DNA from: an uncultured Deferribacteraceae bacterium
Lineage (GTDB): Bacteria > Chrysiogenota > Deferribacteres > Deferribacterales > Mucispirillaceae
Direction of reading: 5' to 3'
DNA: 8,440 bases
Assembly (NCBI GenBank): GCA_947039055.1
Contig: CAMQYB010000066.1
Span: 1-8,440, forward strand
How positions within the stretch are numbered: position 1 is the first letter of the stretch; every line of letters begins with the position of its first letter. The notes under the pieces were generated by a model. It ran no database searches. It saw only the letters and a list, made by a program, of their open reading frames with translations, and had not been told where the DNA came from. Positions 1 to 6,310 of this stretch are shown one piece after another. The position numbers and the translations under genes were made by a program.

Positions 1-121
1 ATCAAGTGTACGTCTATCGTTTACAGAAGAGATAATCATTGCTTATAAAAGATATAATTATCGTTTATCAAGTGTACGTCTATCGTTTACAGAAGAGATA
101 ATCATTGCTTATAAAAGATAT
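1..121. repeat. 66-bp tandem repeat, almost two copies, made of 22-bp subunits
   Basis: Bases 1-55 recur exactly at 67-121, a period of 66. The unit divides into three related 22-bp blocks. Block C lies at 10-31 and 76-97, block A at 32-53 and 98-119, and block B at 54-75, with the tail of another B at 1-9. Blocks A and B agree at 15 of 22 positions, and B and C share the 9-mer TATCGTTTA. The array stops abruptly at 121 and continues off the left edge of the window, so its full copy number is unknown. It lies about 75 bp upstream of a promoter. The repeat is plain; a function (iteron-like binding sites or a passive minisatellite) is not shown. Confidence 0.9.
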
Positions 122-194
122 TTCACTCAAGCTTTTAATCATTTATGTTTTCCAAATCTATTATAGTTATTTTTAATATTTAGATAATATTCTA

Positions 195-223
195 TTGCGT
201 TTATTGGATAGCTATAGTATAGT
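195..223 (+). promoter_or_regulatory. Sigma70-like promoter of the riboswitch transcript
   Basis: A -35-like TTGCGT (195-200) and a -10-like TATAGT (218-223) are 17 bp apart. Initiation about 7 nt further on would fall near 230, where the first helix of the cobalamin riboswitch begins (231). That fit is the main support, because AT-rich DNA gives many chance -10 matches. Confidence 0.5.
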
Positions 224-228
224 TATAT

Positions 229-358
229 CAGAAGTTAAAGGAAGTTCGGTGAAAGTCCGGCACTGCCCCCGCAACTGTAAATTATATTCAAACTAAATTA
301 CTGTTTGATATATAACGAGTCAGGAACTTAACTTCATTCTTATATCCTTCGGAGGGAA
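229..358 (+). promoter_or_regulatory. Cobalamin (B12) riboswitch
   Basis: The conserved core of the cobalamin aptamer is readable: GGTGAAAGTCCGGCACTG from 249, CCCCCGCAACTGTAA from 266, and a B12-box-like GAGTCAGGAA at 317-326. GAAGTTAA (231-238) pairs perfectly with TTAACTTC (328-335) to close the aptamer, and an AT-rich arm pairs at roughly 283-292 with 303-313. In this family a loop-loop contact between L5 and L13 reports ligand binding. Here the L5 segment CCCCCG (266-271) can pair at five of six positions with CGGAGG (350-355). That segment also contains a Shine-Dalgarno sequence and can form a local hairpin CCT-TCGG-AGG (346-355). Translational control by hiding the ribosome site is therefore likely (inference). 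The regulated gene is unclear, because the next large gene starts about 320 nt downstream. Confidence 0.93.
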
Positions 359-388
359 GACCTAATGATTAAATTATCAGTCTTTTAG
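351..388 (+). other. Strong RBS plus 7-codon open frame directly after the riboswitch
   Basis: GGAGGG (351-356) precedes an ATG at 365 with good spacing, but the frame reads MIKLSVF and stops at 386-388. It could be a leader peptide, or the stub of a lost B12-controlled gene. Part of the stretch can also fold as a weak bulged hairpin: AAGAC 357-361 with GTCTT 380-384, and TGAT 366-369 with ATCA 376-379, followed by a few T. It might therefore instead be part of a terminator-type expression platform. There is no evidence of translation beyond the RBS. Confidence 0.3.
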
Positions 389-676
389 ATCAACCAATCT
401 TTCATTAAGATTATTAATGTTAATACTCTTATATAATTATCGTATACACAATATTACGAACAGTCTATTTGTATCAATTTACAATACTGGTCAATATTAT
501 TTAAGATGATAAGAATATTTGAGATGTTAATTCATAATAATCTAATTTAGCAATTTAATTGTAATGCTTTTTTATAACTATTTTTAGAAGTAATTATATT
601 AATGTGTTCGGTTAAGAAGTTCCTTTGTGATTTTGATTTATAAAATTACTATATTTTCAAACTTGAGGGTTTATAT
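389..676. other. Non-coding spacer between riboswitch and lipoprotein gene
   Basis: This AT-rich stretch has frequent stops in the forward frames and no credible gene. A small hairpin (396-401 with 407-412) is not followed by a T-tract. I find no convincing promoter close to the lipoprotein start. GAGGG (665-669) is the Shine-Dalgarno sequence for the ATG at 677. Read-through from the promoter at 195-223 is therefore possible. Confidence 0.6.
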
Positions 677-2863
677 ATGAATAAAATGAGATTTCGTTTT
701 TCAACTATAGCAATTATTTTTGCGTTAGTGGCTTCATTTATATTAATATCGTGTTCATCTATTGATGATGAAAAAACAGATATAGAAAATGGAAATGGAA
801 TTGCAAAAGAATTATCATCTCTAAATATTACGCATGATGATAGACGATTGGTAAGGGGTACTCCATTTACATTTAAAACAGCAGGAGTAAATACAGATCT
901 GATAGTTGTTGATAATTTATCTGATAAATCTGTTGAATGGAAAGTTACAAAATCTGATGATACAGATGCAACAGGCGTAACATTTGTAGATGGTATAAAT
1001 AATAAGAATGAAGTGAAAATAAATTTTACTAACGCAGGCGATTATAAAATCTTAACTACTTTGACTGATACTACAACAGCTAAAAAATATACAGGTGTGA
1101 AACAAATTACTGTTTATGCAAGTGCATCAGGAAAAACAGTAGCATCTATTATTCATGATACACCAAAGAAAGGGGTTATGAATTTTAAAGCAATAGCTGG
1201 AACTGATGGGACTGGTTCAACTTCTAAAACTTACAAATGGAAAGTTACTAAATATAATTCTATGGATGCGATAAGTGGGATTATTGAAGCTGATACTGCA
1301 TTAAATACGACTATAGATTTTACAGCTCAACCAGTTGGTAAATATATTGTATCGCTATATGCTTATGATGGTGAGGAACAGATAGATAATTATGAGGGTT
1401 CGATTAATATATCTGATAAAGAGAATTTTTCAATTGCGATAGGAGATAATCATACCTTAATTGCAGATATAAATAGCGATCTTTTATATGTCTACGGCGT
1501 TAATGATAACGGACAGTTAGGAACAGGTAATAACGATAATATCACAACTCCAACAATTTTAAAGAATAGTAATGTTCGGTTTATAAAACAAGTTTCAGCA
1601 GGTAAAAATCATTCACTACTACTTGCAGGTACTGGTGAAGATATCGGTATACATCAAAACTATAAAATTTATGCATGGGGTGATAATACCTACGGACAGT
1701 TAGGTACTACTAATGATTCTACGACATTAAATGTCGATACTCCAACAGTTGTAGTTGAAATGGAGGCTGATGAGGAACCTGAAGCAGGTGGTGTAAATAG
1801 TGATGATATGGTTATCCCTGCTACAAAATACTTTAACGGTATAGGTGCAGGAGGCGATCAGTCGTTTGCTTATAGTAACTATAAATCAAACTCTTCATCG
1901 AAAAGAGTTAACTCAATGCTTGCAGAATGGGGTAGAGGAGAGAAAGACACAATCTACTCAAGAATTCCTAAATACGCTTCTGAAGGTCCACGAGGTGGTG
2001 TTCAAAAAGGTACAGTTCAGTTTCTAGCTGTTGGGGTTAATCATATAGTAATGAGATACACATGGGCATATAATCTTGCAAGTTTTGGATCTAACTCACA
2101 CGGACAAGCAGGGAAATGTGAAACAGTTGGAATGGCTAATGGTAATATCCCATATTGTGATACAATTGGTGGTGATATATCAACTGGTGGTGGAAATTAT
2201 CATTATCCTGGATATCGTCCATCTGGATTTAATCCTCTTTATACACACTATGTATTTGCTCCAAGGGGAGAGACTGGAACATGGGTAGCTTATGTTGATA
2301 ATGTTCCATTAGCTGCAGCAGGAGATAGTTTCTCTCTACTTATTAGAAATGATGGTTCGCTATATTCGTTCGGTAAAAACGATAAAGGACAGTTAGGGCT
2401 AGGTAATGATACAGAAACAGGAACTAAAACTAAGAACAAATTTCAACCGATAAAAGTTTTTCAAGGTAGATTATCTGATACAGATGTTGGTGATAAAGTT
2501 ACGAGAAAAGAGGTTATTGTTGATATCGCAACAGGATATTCTCACTCTTATGCAATAGATAAAGAAGGCAAACTTTTTACATGGGGAGATAATTCGAAGG
2601 GACAGTTATTAAGTGATCCAAAAACAGATACAGAGTTTTCTGCTATCCCAACTGGGATTACAATAACTGGGATTACTAAAATATTAGATATATGGGCTGG
2701 AGCAAATCGTTCTATTGCATTAGGTGATGATAGAAATTTATATACATGGGGCGAAAATAAAAGTGCATTAAAACTTTTAGGAGTAGAAGAAGTTGGTACA
2801 GATAAAGATTATCATTCTGTTCCGATAAAGATGATGTTTCCACTAGCTGATATCGGACATTAA
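677..2863 (+). CDS. RCC1-repeat outer-surface lipoprotein with two PKD/Ig-like domains
   Basis: The 728-residue product begins with a lipoprotein signal peptide: basic start, hydrophobic stretch at 10-24, lipobox LISC with the lipidated cysteine at Cys26. Ser follows the Cys, so by the enteric Lol rule it would go to the outer membrane. Residues about 45-147 and 150-248 look like two tandem PKD/Ig-type beta domains, each carrying a WKVTK motif. From about residue 250 to the end are RCC1-type repeats, with GQLG-like blade motifs starting near residues 279, 340, 476, 571 and 642 and degenerate blades near 400 and 695, consistent with a seven-bladed propeller. RCC1 propellers usually bind proteins or act as scaffolds; no enzyme residues are recognised. 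The start is fixed by GAGGG 7 nt upstream. The gene's 3' end is part of a duplicated segment. A cobalamin riboswitch lies upstream, but regulation by it is unproven. Ligand and role are unknown. Confidence 0.85.
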   Translation: MNKMRFRFSTIAIIFALVASFILISCSSIDDEKTDIENGNGIAKELSSLNITHDDRRLVRGTPFTFKTAGVNTDLIVVDNLSDKSVEWKVTKSDDTDATGVTFVDGINNKNEVKINFTNAGDYKILTTLTDTTTAKKYTGVKQITVYASASGKTVASIIHDTPKKGVMNFKAIAGTDGTGSTSKTYKWKVTKYNSMDAISGIIEADTALNTTIDFTAQPVGKYIVSLYAYDGEEQIDNYEGSINISDKENFSIAIGDNHTLIADINSDLLYVYGVNDNGQLGTGNNDNITTPTILKNSNVRFIKQVSAGKNHSLLLAGTGEDIGIHQNYKIYAWGDNTYGQLGTTNDSTTLNVDTPTVVVEMEADEEPEAGGVNSDDMVIPATKYFNGIGAGGDQSFAYSNYKSNSSSKRVNSMLAEWGRGEKDTIYSRIPKYASEGPRGGVQKGTVQFLAVGVNHIVMRYTWAYNLASFGSNSHGQAGKCETVGMANGNIPYCDTIGGDISTGGGNYHYPGYRPSGFNPLYTHYVFAPRGETGTWVAYVDNVPLAAAGDSFSLLIRNDGSLYSFGKNDKGQLGLGNDTETGTKTKNKFQPIKVFQGRLSDTDVGDKVTRKEVIVDIATGYSHSYAIDKEGKLFTWGDNSKGQLLSDPKTDTEFSAIPTGITITGITKILDIWAGANRSIALGDDRNLYTWGENKSALKLLGVEEVGTDKDYHSVPIKMMFPLADIGH

Positions 2864-2971
2864 ACGCAACTATTTTGCAAAAGATAGATAGTGTCTTATA
2901 TTAGATTTTATATTTTTATGCTTACTTGCTCCCCCTTCCCCCCAAACCTTGAATTTTGGGGGAGTATTTTA
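2845..2971 (+). repeat. Duplicated gene-tail plus terminator segment, copy 1
   Basis: The segment starts inside the last codons of the lipoprotein gene and runs through its terminator. Over the first 90 bp it matches copy 2 (from 2986) with only four differences, all transitions. After that the hairpin interiors differ and the GGGAGTATTTT ends match again. Confidence 0.9.
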
Positions 2972-2972
2972 A
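2924..2972 (+). terminator. Rho-independent terminator of the lipoprotein gene
   Basis: GGGGGAG (2958-2964), followed by TATTTT, can pair with CTCCCCC (2929-2935). Alternatively TTTGGGGG (2955-2962) pairs with CCCCCAAA (2939-2946). The two upstream C-runs compete for one G-run. Either hairpin followed by the short T-tract fits termination on the + strand about 100 nt after the stop codon. Confidence 0.75.
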
Positions 2973-2985
2973 CAGTTTATCTTCA

Positions 2986-3095
2986 AGCTGATATCGGATA
3001 TTAAACGCAACTATTTTGTAAAAGGTAGATAGTGTCTTATATTAGATTTTATATTTTTATACTTACTTGCTCCCCTTTTTTTTGGGAGTATTTTA
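2986..3095 (+). repeat. Duplicated gene-tail plus terminator segment, copy 2
   Basis: This is the second copy of 2845-2971, displaced by 141 bp. It keeps the codons of the parent gene's end in a readable state: gct gat atc gga tat taa gives ADIGY-stop, against ADIGH-stop in the intact gene. No open frame of useful length leads into it. It is a remnant of a gene 3' end, either from duplication or from a lost paralogue. Confidence 0.85.
3068..3094 (+). terminator. Second terminator (in repeat copy 2)
   Basis: TGCTCCC (3068-3074) pairs with GGGAGTA (3084-3090) around the loop CTTTTTTTT, followed by TTTT. It corresponds to the first terminator, but with a simple T-rich loop in place of the second C-run. 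Confidence 0.7.
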
Positions 3096-3114
3096 CGTGA
3101 TTTATAAGATACCT

Positions 3115-3222
3115 GATGAAGGTGATTAAACGCAGTCTATGTTTATTCGTAGGTTACTCTTATAATGGCTCAGTAAATATTTTTTGATTGGCTCTCTCTT
3201 TTGAACTGGTGGGAGTTTTTTA
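3115..3222 (+). repeat. Third, diverged gene-tail/terminator copy
   Basis: ATTAAACGCA (3125-3134) repeats the stop codon and following bases of copies 1 and 2 (stop at 3127-3129). Just before it cct gat gaa ggt gat taa would read PDEGD-stop. About 60 bp on, a hairpin with a T-tract sits in the equivalent place. The stretch between is no longer clearly alignable, so common origin is likely but not certain. Confidence 0.45.
3191..3221 (+). terminator. Third terminator
   Basis: GCTCTC (3191-3196) can pair with GGGAGT (3211-3216), including two G-U pairs, and a run of T follows (3216-3221). The stem is weaker than the first two but the T-tract is longer. It is the last barrier before hemL. Confidence 0.5.
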
Positions 3223-3282
3223 TTGTCAAAATGTCACAGTTATTTTGTCTCTATTTTGGTGAAAATGTTTTGAGGAACTTAT

Positions 3283-3322
3283 AAAGATAGTTGATTAGAT
3301 TAAAAGATAGTTGATTATATTA
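3283..3322. repeat. 20-bp tandem direct repeat upstream of hemL
   Basis: AAAGATAGTTGATTA occurs at 3283-3297 and 3303-3317. The full 20-bp units differ at one position. Each unit contains TTGATT, a possible -35-like word. The spacing of about two helical turns would suit paired regulator sites, but this may be a simple duplication. Confidence 0.75.
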
Positions 3323-3478
3323 TATGATGTTTATTATATAATATAATATAAAAATTAATAATATAATTTTAAGTTACGGTAACAGATATTATTTAAAATT
3401 AGATTGCATATAAATAATTTAGTTTTTACTTTTAAAAAAAAGATTTTCTGTTATACTAGAAAAACATATTTGGTGTTT

Positions 3479-3486
3479 AGGTGGGG
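3479..3486 (+). promoter_or_regulatory. Ribosome binding site deciding the hemL start
   Basis: AGGTGGGG lies 7 nt before the ATG at 3494. An in-frame ATG at 3404 has no such site and would add 30 residues that do not belong to the HemL family. Confidence 0.8.
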
Positions 3487-3493
3487 TTTTTAT

Positions 3494-4768
3494 ATGAGTA
3501 GTAGCTCTTTGTTTTCAGATGCGAAGAAGTATATTGCAGGTGGAGTTAATTCTCCTGTTAGAGCTTTCGGTTCTGTAGGTGGCGATCCAGTATTTATAGA
3601 TAAGGGTCGAGGTTCTTTGATATACGATACAGAAGGAAAAGAGTATATTGACTATGTTTGTTCATGGGGTGCACTCATATTAGGTCACGCTGATGATGAA
3701 GTAATTAAATCAGTTACGGAAGCACTCAGTAAAGGTTCATCTTTTGGAGCTCCAACAGAGCTTGAAACTAGGCTTGCTAAAATGATAGTTGAGTTAGTTC
3801 CGTCAGTTGAAAAAGTTAGATTTGTGTCATCAGGCACAGAGGCTGTAATGTCTGCATTACGTCTTGCAAGAGCGTATACCAAACGAGATAAAATTATTAA
3901 ATTCGAAGGTTGTTATCATGGTCACTCTGATTTCATGCTTGTTAAAGCTGGATCGGGTATGCTTACTTATGGTGAAACATCATCTCCTGGTGTTCCAGCT
4001 GATGCTGCGAAACACACGATTATCGCACAATATAATGATATAGAAAATGTTAAGAAAATATTTGAAAGTAATAAAGGTGAGATCGCAGCTGTAATTATTG
4101 AACCAGTTGCTGCGAACATGGGACTTGTTTTACCTAAAGATAATTTCCTTGAAGAGATTCGTAAAATTACTAAAGAGAACGGATCTTTATTAATTTTTGA
4201 TGAAGTGATAACAGGGTTTAGATTAGCGTTAGGTGGTGCTTCAGAATATTTTAATATCAAGCCAGATCTTTTAACGTTCGGTAAAATTATCGGTGGTGGT
4301 TTACCAGTTGGTGCTTTCGGTGGACGAGAAGATATTATGAATATGTTAAGTCCTTTAGGTCCTGTTTATCAAGCAGGAACATTGTCAGGAAATCCACTTG
4401 CTATGGCTGCTGGAATAAAAACTCTTGAGAAATTATCTATTAGAAATTTCTATCAAAAATTATCAGAACAGAGCAGAAAACTGTATAATGGATATAGAGA
4501 GAATTTAAAAAAATTAGGATTAAATTATACATTTAACCATGTAGAATCATTATCATGTTTATATTTTACAGATAAACCAGTTGATAGTTATAAGACAGCG
4601 ACATCATCAGATACAGCTTTATACTCAAAATATTTTCACTCAATGCTTGATAAAGGTGTCTATTTAGCACCAGCACAGTATGAGTCTGCATTTGTATCAA
4701 TTGCACATAGCGATGAACAGATAGCAAATACTTTAAAAGCACATTACGAATCTTTAAAATCATTATAA
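3494..4768 (+). CDS. hemL: Glutamate-1-semialdehyde 2,1-aminomutase
   Basis: The enzyme converts glutamate-1-semialdehyde to 5-aminolevulinate, the second step of the C5 route to heme and other tetrapyrroles, in the cytoplasm. The 424-residue product has normal family length and starts with the typical SLFSDAKKYIAGGVNSPVRA. Class III aminotransferase and PLP features are all present: SSGTEA (112-117, phosphate-binding), CYHGH (140-144), DEVITGFR with Asp236, LTFGKIIGGGLPVGAFGG with the Schiff-base Lys264, and AGTLSGNPLAMAAG further on. The start at 3494 is chosen for its strong RBS and fit to the family; the 3404 start adds an unrelated basic stretch. The gene is 18 nt ahead of atpZ, so it is probably the first gene of an operon with the F0 genes. 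Nothing is truncated. Confidence 0.97.
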   Translation: MSSSSLFSDAKKYIAGGVNSPVRAFGSVGGDPVFIDKGRGSLIYDTEGKEYIDYVCSWGALILGHADDEVIKSVTEALSKGSSFGAPTELETRLAKMIVELVPSVEKVRFVSSGTEAVMSALRLARAYTKRDKIIKFEGCYHGHSDFMLVKAGSGMLTYGETSSPGVPADAAKHTIIAQYNDIENVKKIFESNKGEIAAVIIEPVAANMGLVLPKDNFLEEIRKITKENGSLLIFDEVITGFRLALGGASEYFNIKPDLLTFGKIIGGGLPVGAFGGREDIMNMLSPLGPVYQAGTLSGNPLAMAAGIKTLEKLSIRNFYQKLSEQSRKLYNGYRENLKKLGLNYTFNHVESLSCLYFTDKPVDSYKTATSSDTALYSKYFHSMLDKGVYLAPAQYESAFVSIAHSDEQIANTLKAHYESLKSL

Positions 4769-4786
4769 TCTCTGTTTGGTGAAAAA

Positions 4787-5257
4787 ATGAGTAGCGATAA
4801 GTTAGATAAAAAAAATGAAAACAGTAGTGTGATTAGTAACGGTAGTGATATTGATATGAATACTGATCGCAAAAATGATATTAATTATGCTGTAACTGAT
4901 AGCGATAACAGTGTTGATATTGATAATAAAGTAGATAGTAGTAGTCAATTCAATGATAAAAATAGTCAGTTAAATGATAAAATAAAAGTAGATAGTAGCA
5001 GTAACTTATTTGCTAATATGAAACTATCTAATCCTATTGAAGGCAAGCCGTTTGGCAAGATAGTTGATTTTGCGTCGATCGGTCTACTGTTAGTTTCATC
5101 GATATTTATCGGTGCAACGATGGGTTATTTTCTTGATGTTAAATTTGGTACAAAACCGTATCTTTCTATAATATTTCTTATACTTGGTTTAATCTCTGGA
5201 GTTAAAAGTGTGTATAAGATTTTGCAGAAGACGGGAATGATGAATGGTCAAAAATGA
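4787..5257 (+). CDS. atpZ: AtpZ-like F0F1 ATP synthase accessory protein with long acidic/polar N-tail
   Basis: The C-terminal half (about 85-156) is a typical AtpZ/AtpI-family two-helix hairpin: TM about 95-115 ending in GYFLD (113-117), FGTKP (120-124), second TM about 125-140, then SVYK. AtpZ/AtpI proteins help assemble the c-ring or load ions. Usual members are roughly 70-100 residues; this one has 156, because residues 1-77 are a hydrophilic tail in which 42 of 77 residues are Asp, Asn or Ser, probably disordered and cytoplasmic. A start at Met78 (5018) would give a standard-sized protein but has no ribosome site. GGTGA (4778-4782) supports the start at 4787. The tail contains an in-frame repeat (VDSSS at 49-53 and 68-72). 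The gene follows hemL by 18 nt and overlaps atpI by 14 nt, which suggests translational coupling. Confidence 0.8.
   Translation: MSSDKLDKKNENSSVISNGSDIDMNTDRKNDINYAVTDSDNSVDIDNKVDSSSQFNDKNSQLNDKIKVDSSSNLFANMKLSNPIEGKPFGKIVDFASIGLLLVSSIFIGATMGYFLDVKFGTKPYLSIIFLILGLISGVKSVYKILQKTGMMNGQK
4928..5002 (+). repeat. 57-bp in-frame repeat in the atpZ tail
   Basis: AAAGTAGATAGTAG followed by TAGT or CAGT occurs at 4928-4945 and 4985-5002, 57 bp (19 codons) apart. AATGATAAAA is also repeated between them. The repeat encodes KVDSSS twice. It suggests the tail grew by tandem duplication and may vary in length between strains. Confidence 0.65.
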
Positions 5258-5615
5258 TAAGTTTATAATAATTTTATTGATTTTTGCATTTATTACATAT
5301 ATTATATTAATTGGACTGAGTAGTCTTTTCCTAGCCACGTCATATATTATCGGTTTTATAGCCGCAAGTATTGACATTTTACTTCTAAGAAGATTGTTAG
5401 AAGCTATTCTTCTTAAGAAAGATCGACCATCAAGCATGTTGGTTGTATCAGCTTTTAGATGGGGAGTTTTTGGGGTTATTGTTGCTTCAAGTTTTTATTT
5501 TTTAAAAACTAATCCTATATACTTGATTATCGGTATAACAGTCCCTTTTGCAATACATACGATATATTACATAATAAATTATATTACGGAGTTAAGAAAT
5601 GGAACATCCTCTTAA
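5244..5615 (+). CDS. atpI: ATP synthase subunit I (AtpI)
   Basis: This 123-residue protein is almost entirely membrane-embedded, with about four predicted helices (near residues 7-24, 27-48, 66-86 and 92-113) and a basic cytoplasmic loop LLLRRLLEAILLKKDRPSS between the second and third. Length, topology and position between atpZ and atpB fit AtpI, the non-essential assembly factor thought to help insert or stabilise the c-ring. Sequence conservation in this family is low, so the call rests largely on context. It overlaps atpZ by 14 nt and atpB by 17 nt. The start ATG at 5244 has only a weak GGGA upstream, consistent with translation coupled to atpZ. Confidence 0.8.
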   Translation: MVKNDKFIIILLIFAFITYIILIGLSSLFLATSYIIGFIAASIDILLLRRLLEAILLKKDRPSSMLVVSAFRWGVFGVIVASSFYFLKTNPIYLIIGITVPFAIHTIYYIINYITELRNGTSS

Positions 5616-6270
5616 TATTACTGCGTTACTGCCTGCAGACCTTCAGCATGGTTATTTGCAAGTTGTAATGCTATTTGTTGCCTTAGTTATTATAACTATT
5701 CTAGGTTTAATGACACTTGGAATGAGAAGAGAAATCCCTACAAAATCACAAAGTTTTGTTGAGGGAATAATTGTTTTCGTCTATGATTTAGGCGAGAATA
5801 TTATGGGTAAAGAAGGACGTCCGTATGTACCATTTATTTTTGGTATCGGAATGTATGTTGCTATATCTAATTTGATAGGTATTGTTCCAGGATTAATTGC
5901 TCCAACATCTAATATGAATACAACAGCAGCTCCAGCGATTGCTGTATTTATACTTTATAATTATATCGGTATAAAAAAACATGGCGTACATTATATCAAA
6001 CAATTTATGGGTCCAGTATTAGTGCTTGCACCATTAATAATTGTTATCGAGTTTATAACTCACCTTGCACGTCCGTTATCATTAACTATGCGTTTATTCG
6101 GCAACATCGCTGGAGAGGATTTAGTTTTAATATTGCTATTCTTTTTAGCACCATTATTTGTTCCGATCCCGATGATGGGAATGATCGTGTTTACGTCACT
6201 ACTTCAAACGTACGTTTTTATGATGTTATCAATGGTCTATATAAGTGGTGCACTTGAAGAAGCACATTAA
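5599..6270 (+). CDS. atpB: ATP synthase F0 subunit a
   Basis: This is the stator channel subunit that passes ions to and from the c-ring. The 223-residue membrane protein has the family core motif SLTMRLFGNIAGE, whose Arg165 is the essential arginine (equivalent to E. coli aArg210). IEFITHLARPLSL precedes it (Glu151), and a conserved-type Gln203 lies in the last helix (LLQTYVFMMLSMVYISGALEEAH). SNLIGIVPG (90-98) and the TSNMNTTAA segment (103-111) are also typical. It is shorter than E. coli AtpB but within the range of the short bacterial forms. GGAG (5588-5591) inside the end of atpI serves as ribosome site. The gene overlaps atpI by 17 nt, and atpE follows after 40 nt. Confidence 0.97.
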   Translation: MEHPLNITALLPADLQHGYLQVVMLFVALVIITILGLMTLGMRREIPTKSQSFVEGIIVFVYDLGENIMGKEGRPYVPFIFGIGMYVAISNLIGIVPGLIAPTSNMNTTAAPAIAVFILYNYIGIKKHGVHYIKQFMGPVLVLAPLIIVIEFITHLARPLSLTMRLFGNIAGEDLVLILLFFLAPLFVPIPMMGMIVFTSLLQTYVFMMLSMVYISGALEEAH

Positions 6271-6310
6271 CTATAGGCATTAATATATTACATTTTGGAG
6301 GTTTTCGTTT

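Larger units (their letters stand above)
3223..3493. other. Upstream region of hemL
   Basis: There is no gene here. The region contains a 20-bp tandem repeat (3283-3322), then an all-AT inverted repeat (3314-3325 with 3336-3347, 12 bp) and a small dyad GTTACGGTAAC (3373-3383). The hemL operon promoter must lie here unless the terminators leak. Several TATAAT-like words at 3334-3347 make a unique choice impossible. Confidence 0.55.

Noticed and set aside
1..121. CRISPR array
   Set aside because: The period is exact, the 11-bp 'spacer' is part of the same repeat family, and the 22-bp substructure explains the whole stretch.
1505..2610. Recurrent GGACAGTTAGG-like words in the lipoprotein gene as DNA-level sites
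   Set aside because: They encode the GQLG motif of each RCC1 blade, so protein repetition explains them.
3404..3493. 30-residue N-terminal extension of HemL
   Set aside because: It has no ribosome site, is not HemL-like, and the ATG at 3494 has a strong RBS and the family-typical start.
3685..4260. Minus-strand open frames inside hemL
   Set aside because: They lie opposite a clearly conserved gene, have no ribosome sites and encode no recognisable family.
5018..5020. Internal start giving a normal-length AtpZ
   Set aside because: No Shine-Dalgarno sequence precedes it, whereas GGTGA precedes the ATG at 4787. Kept only as an alternative.
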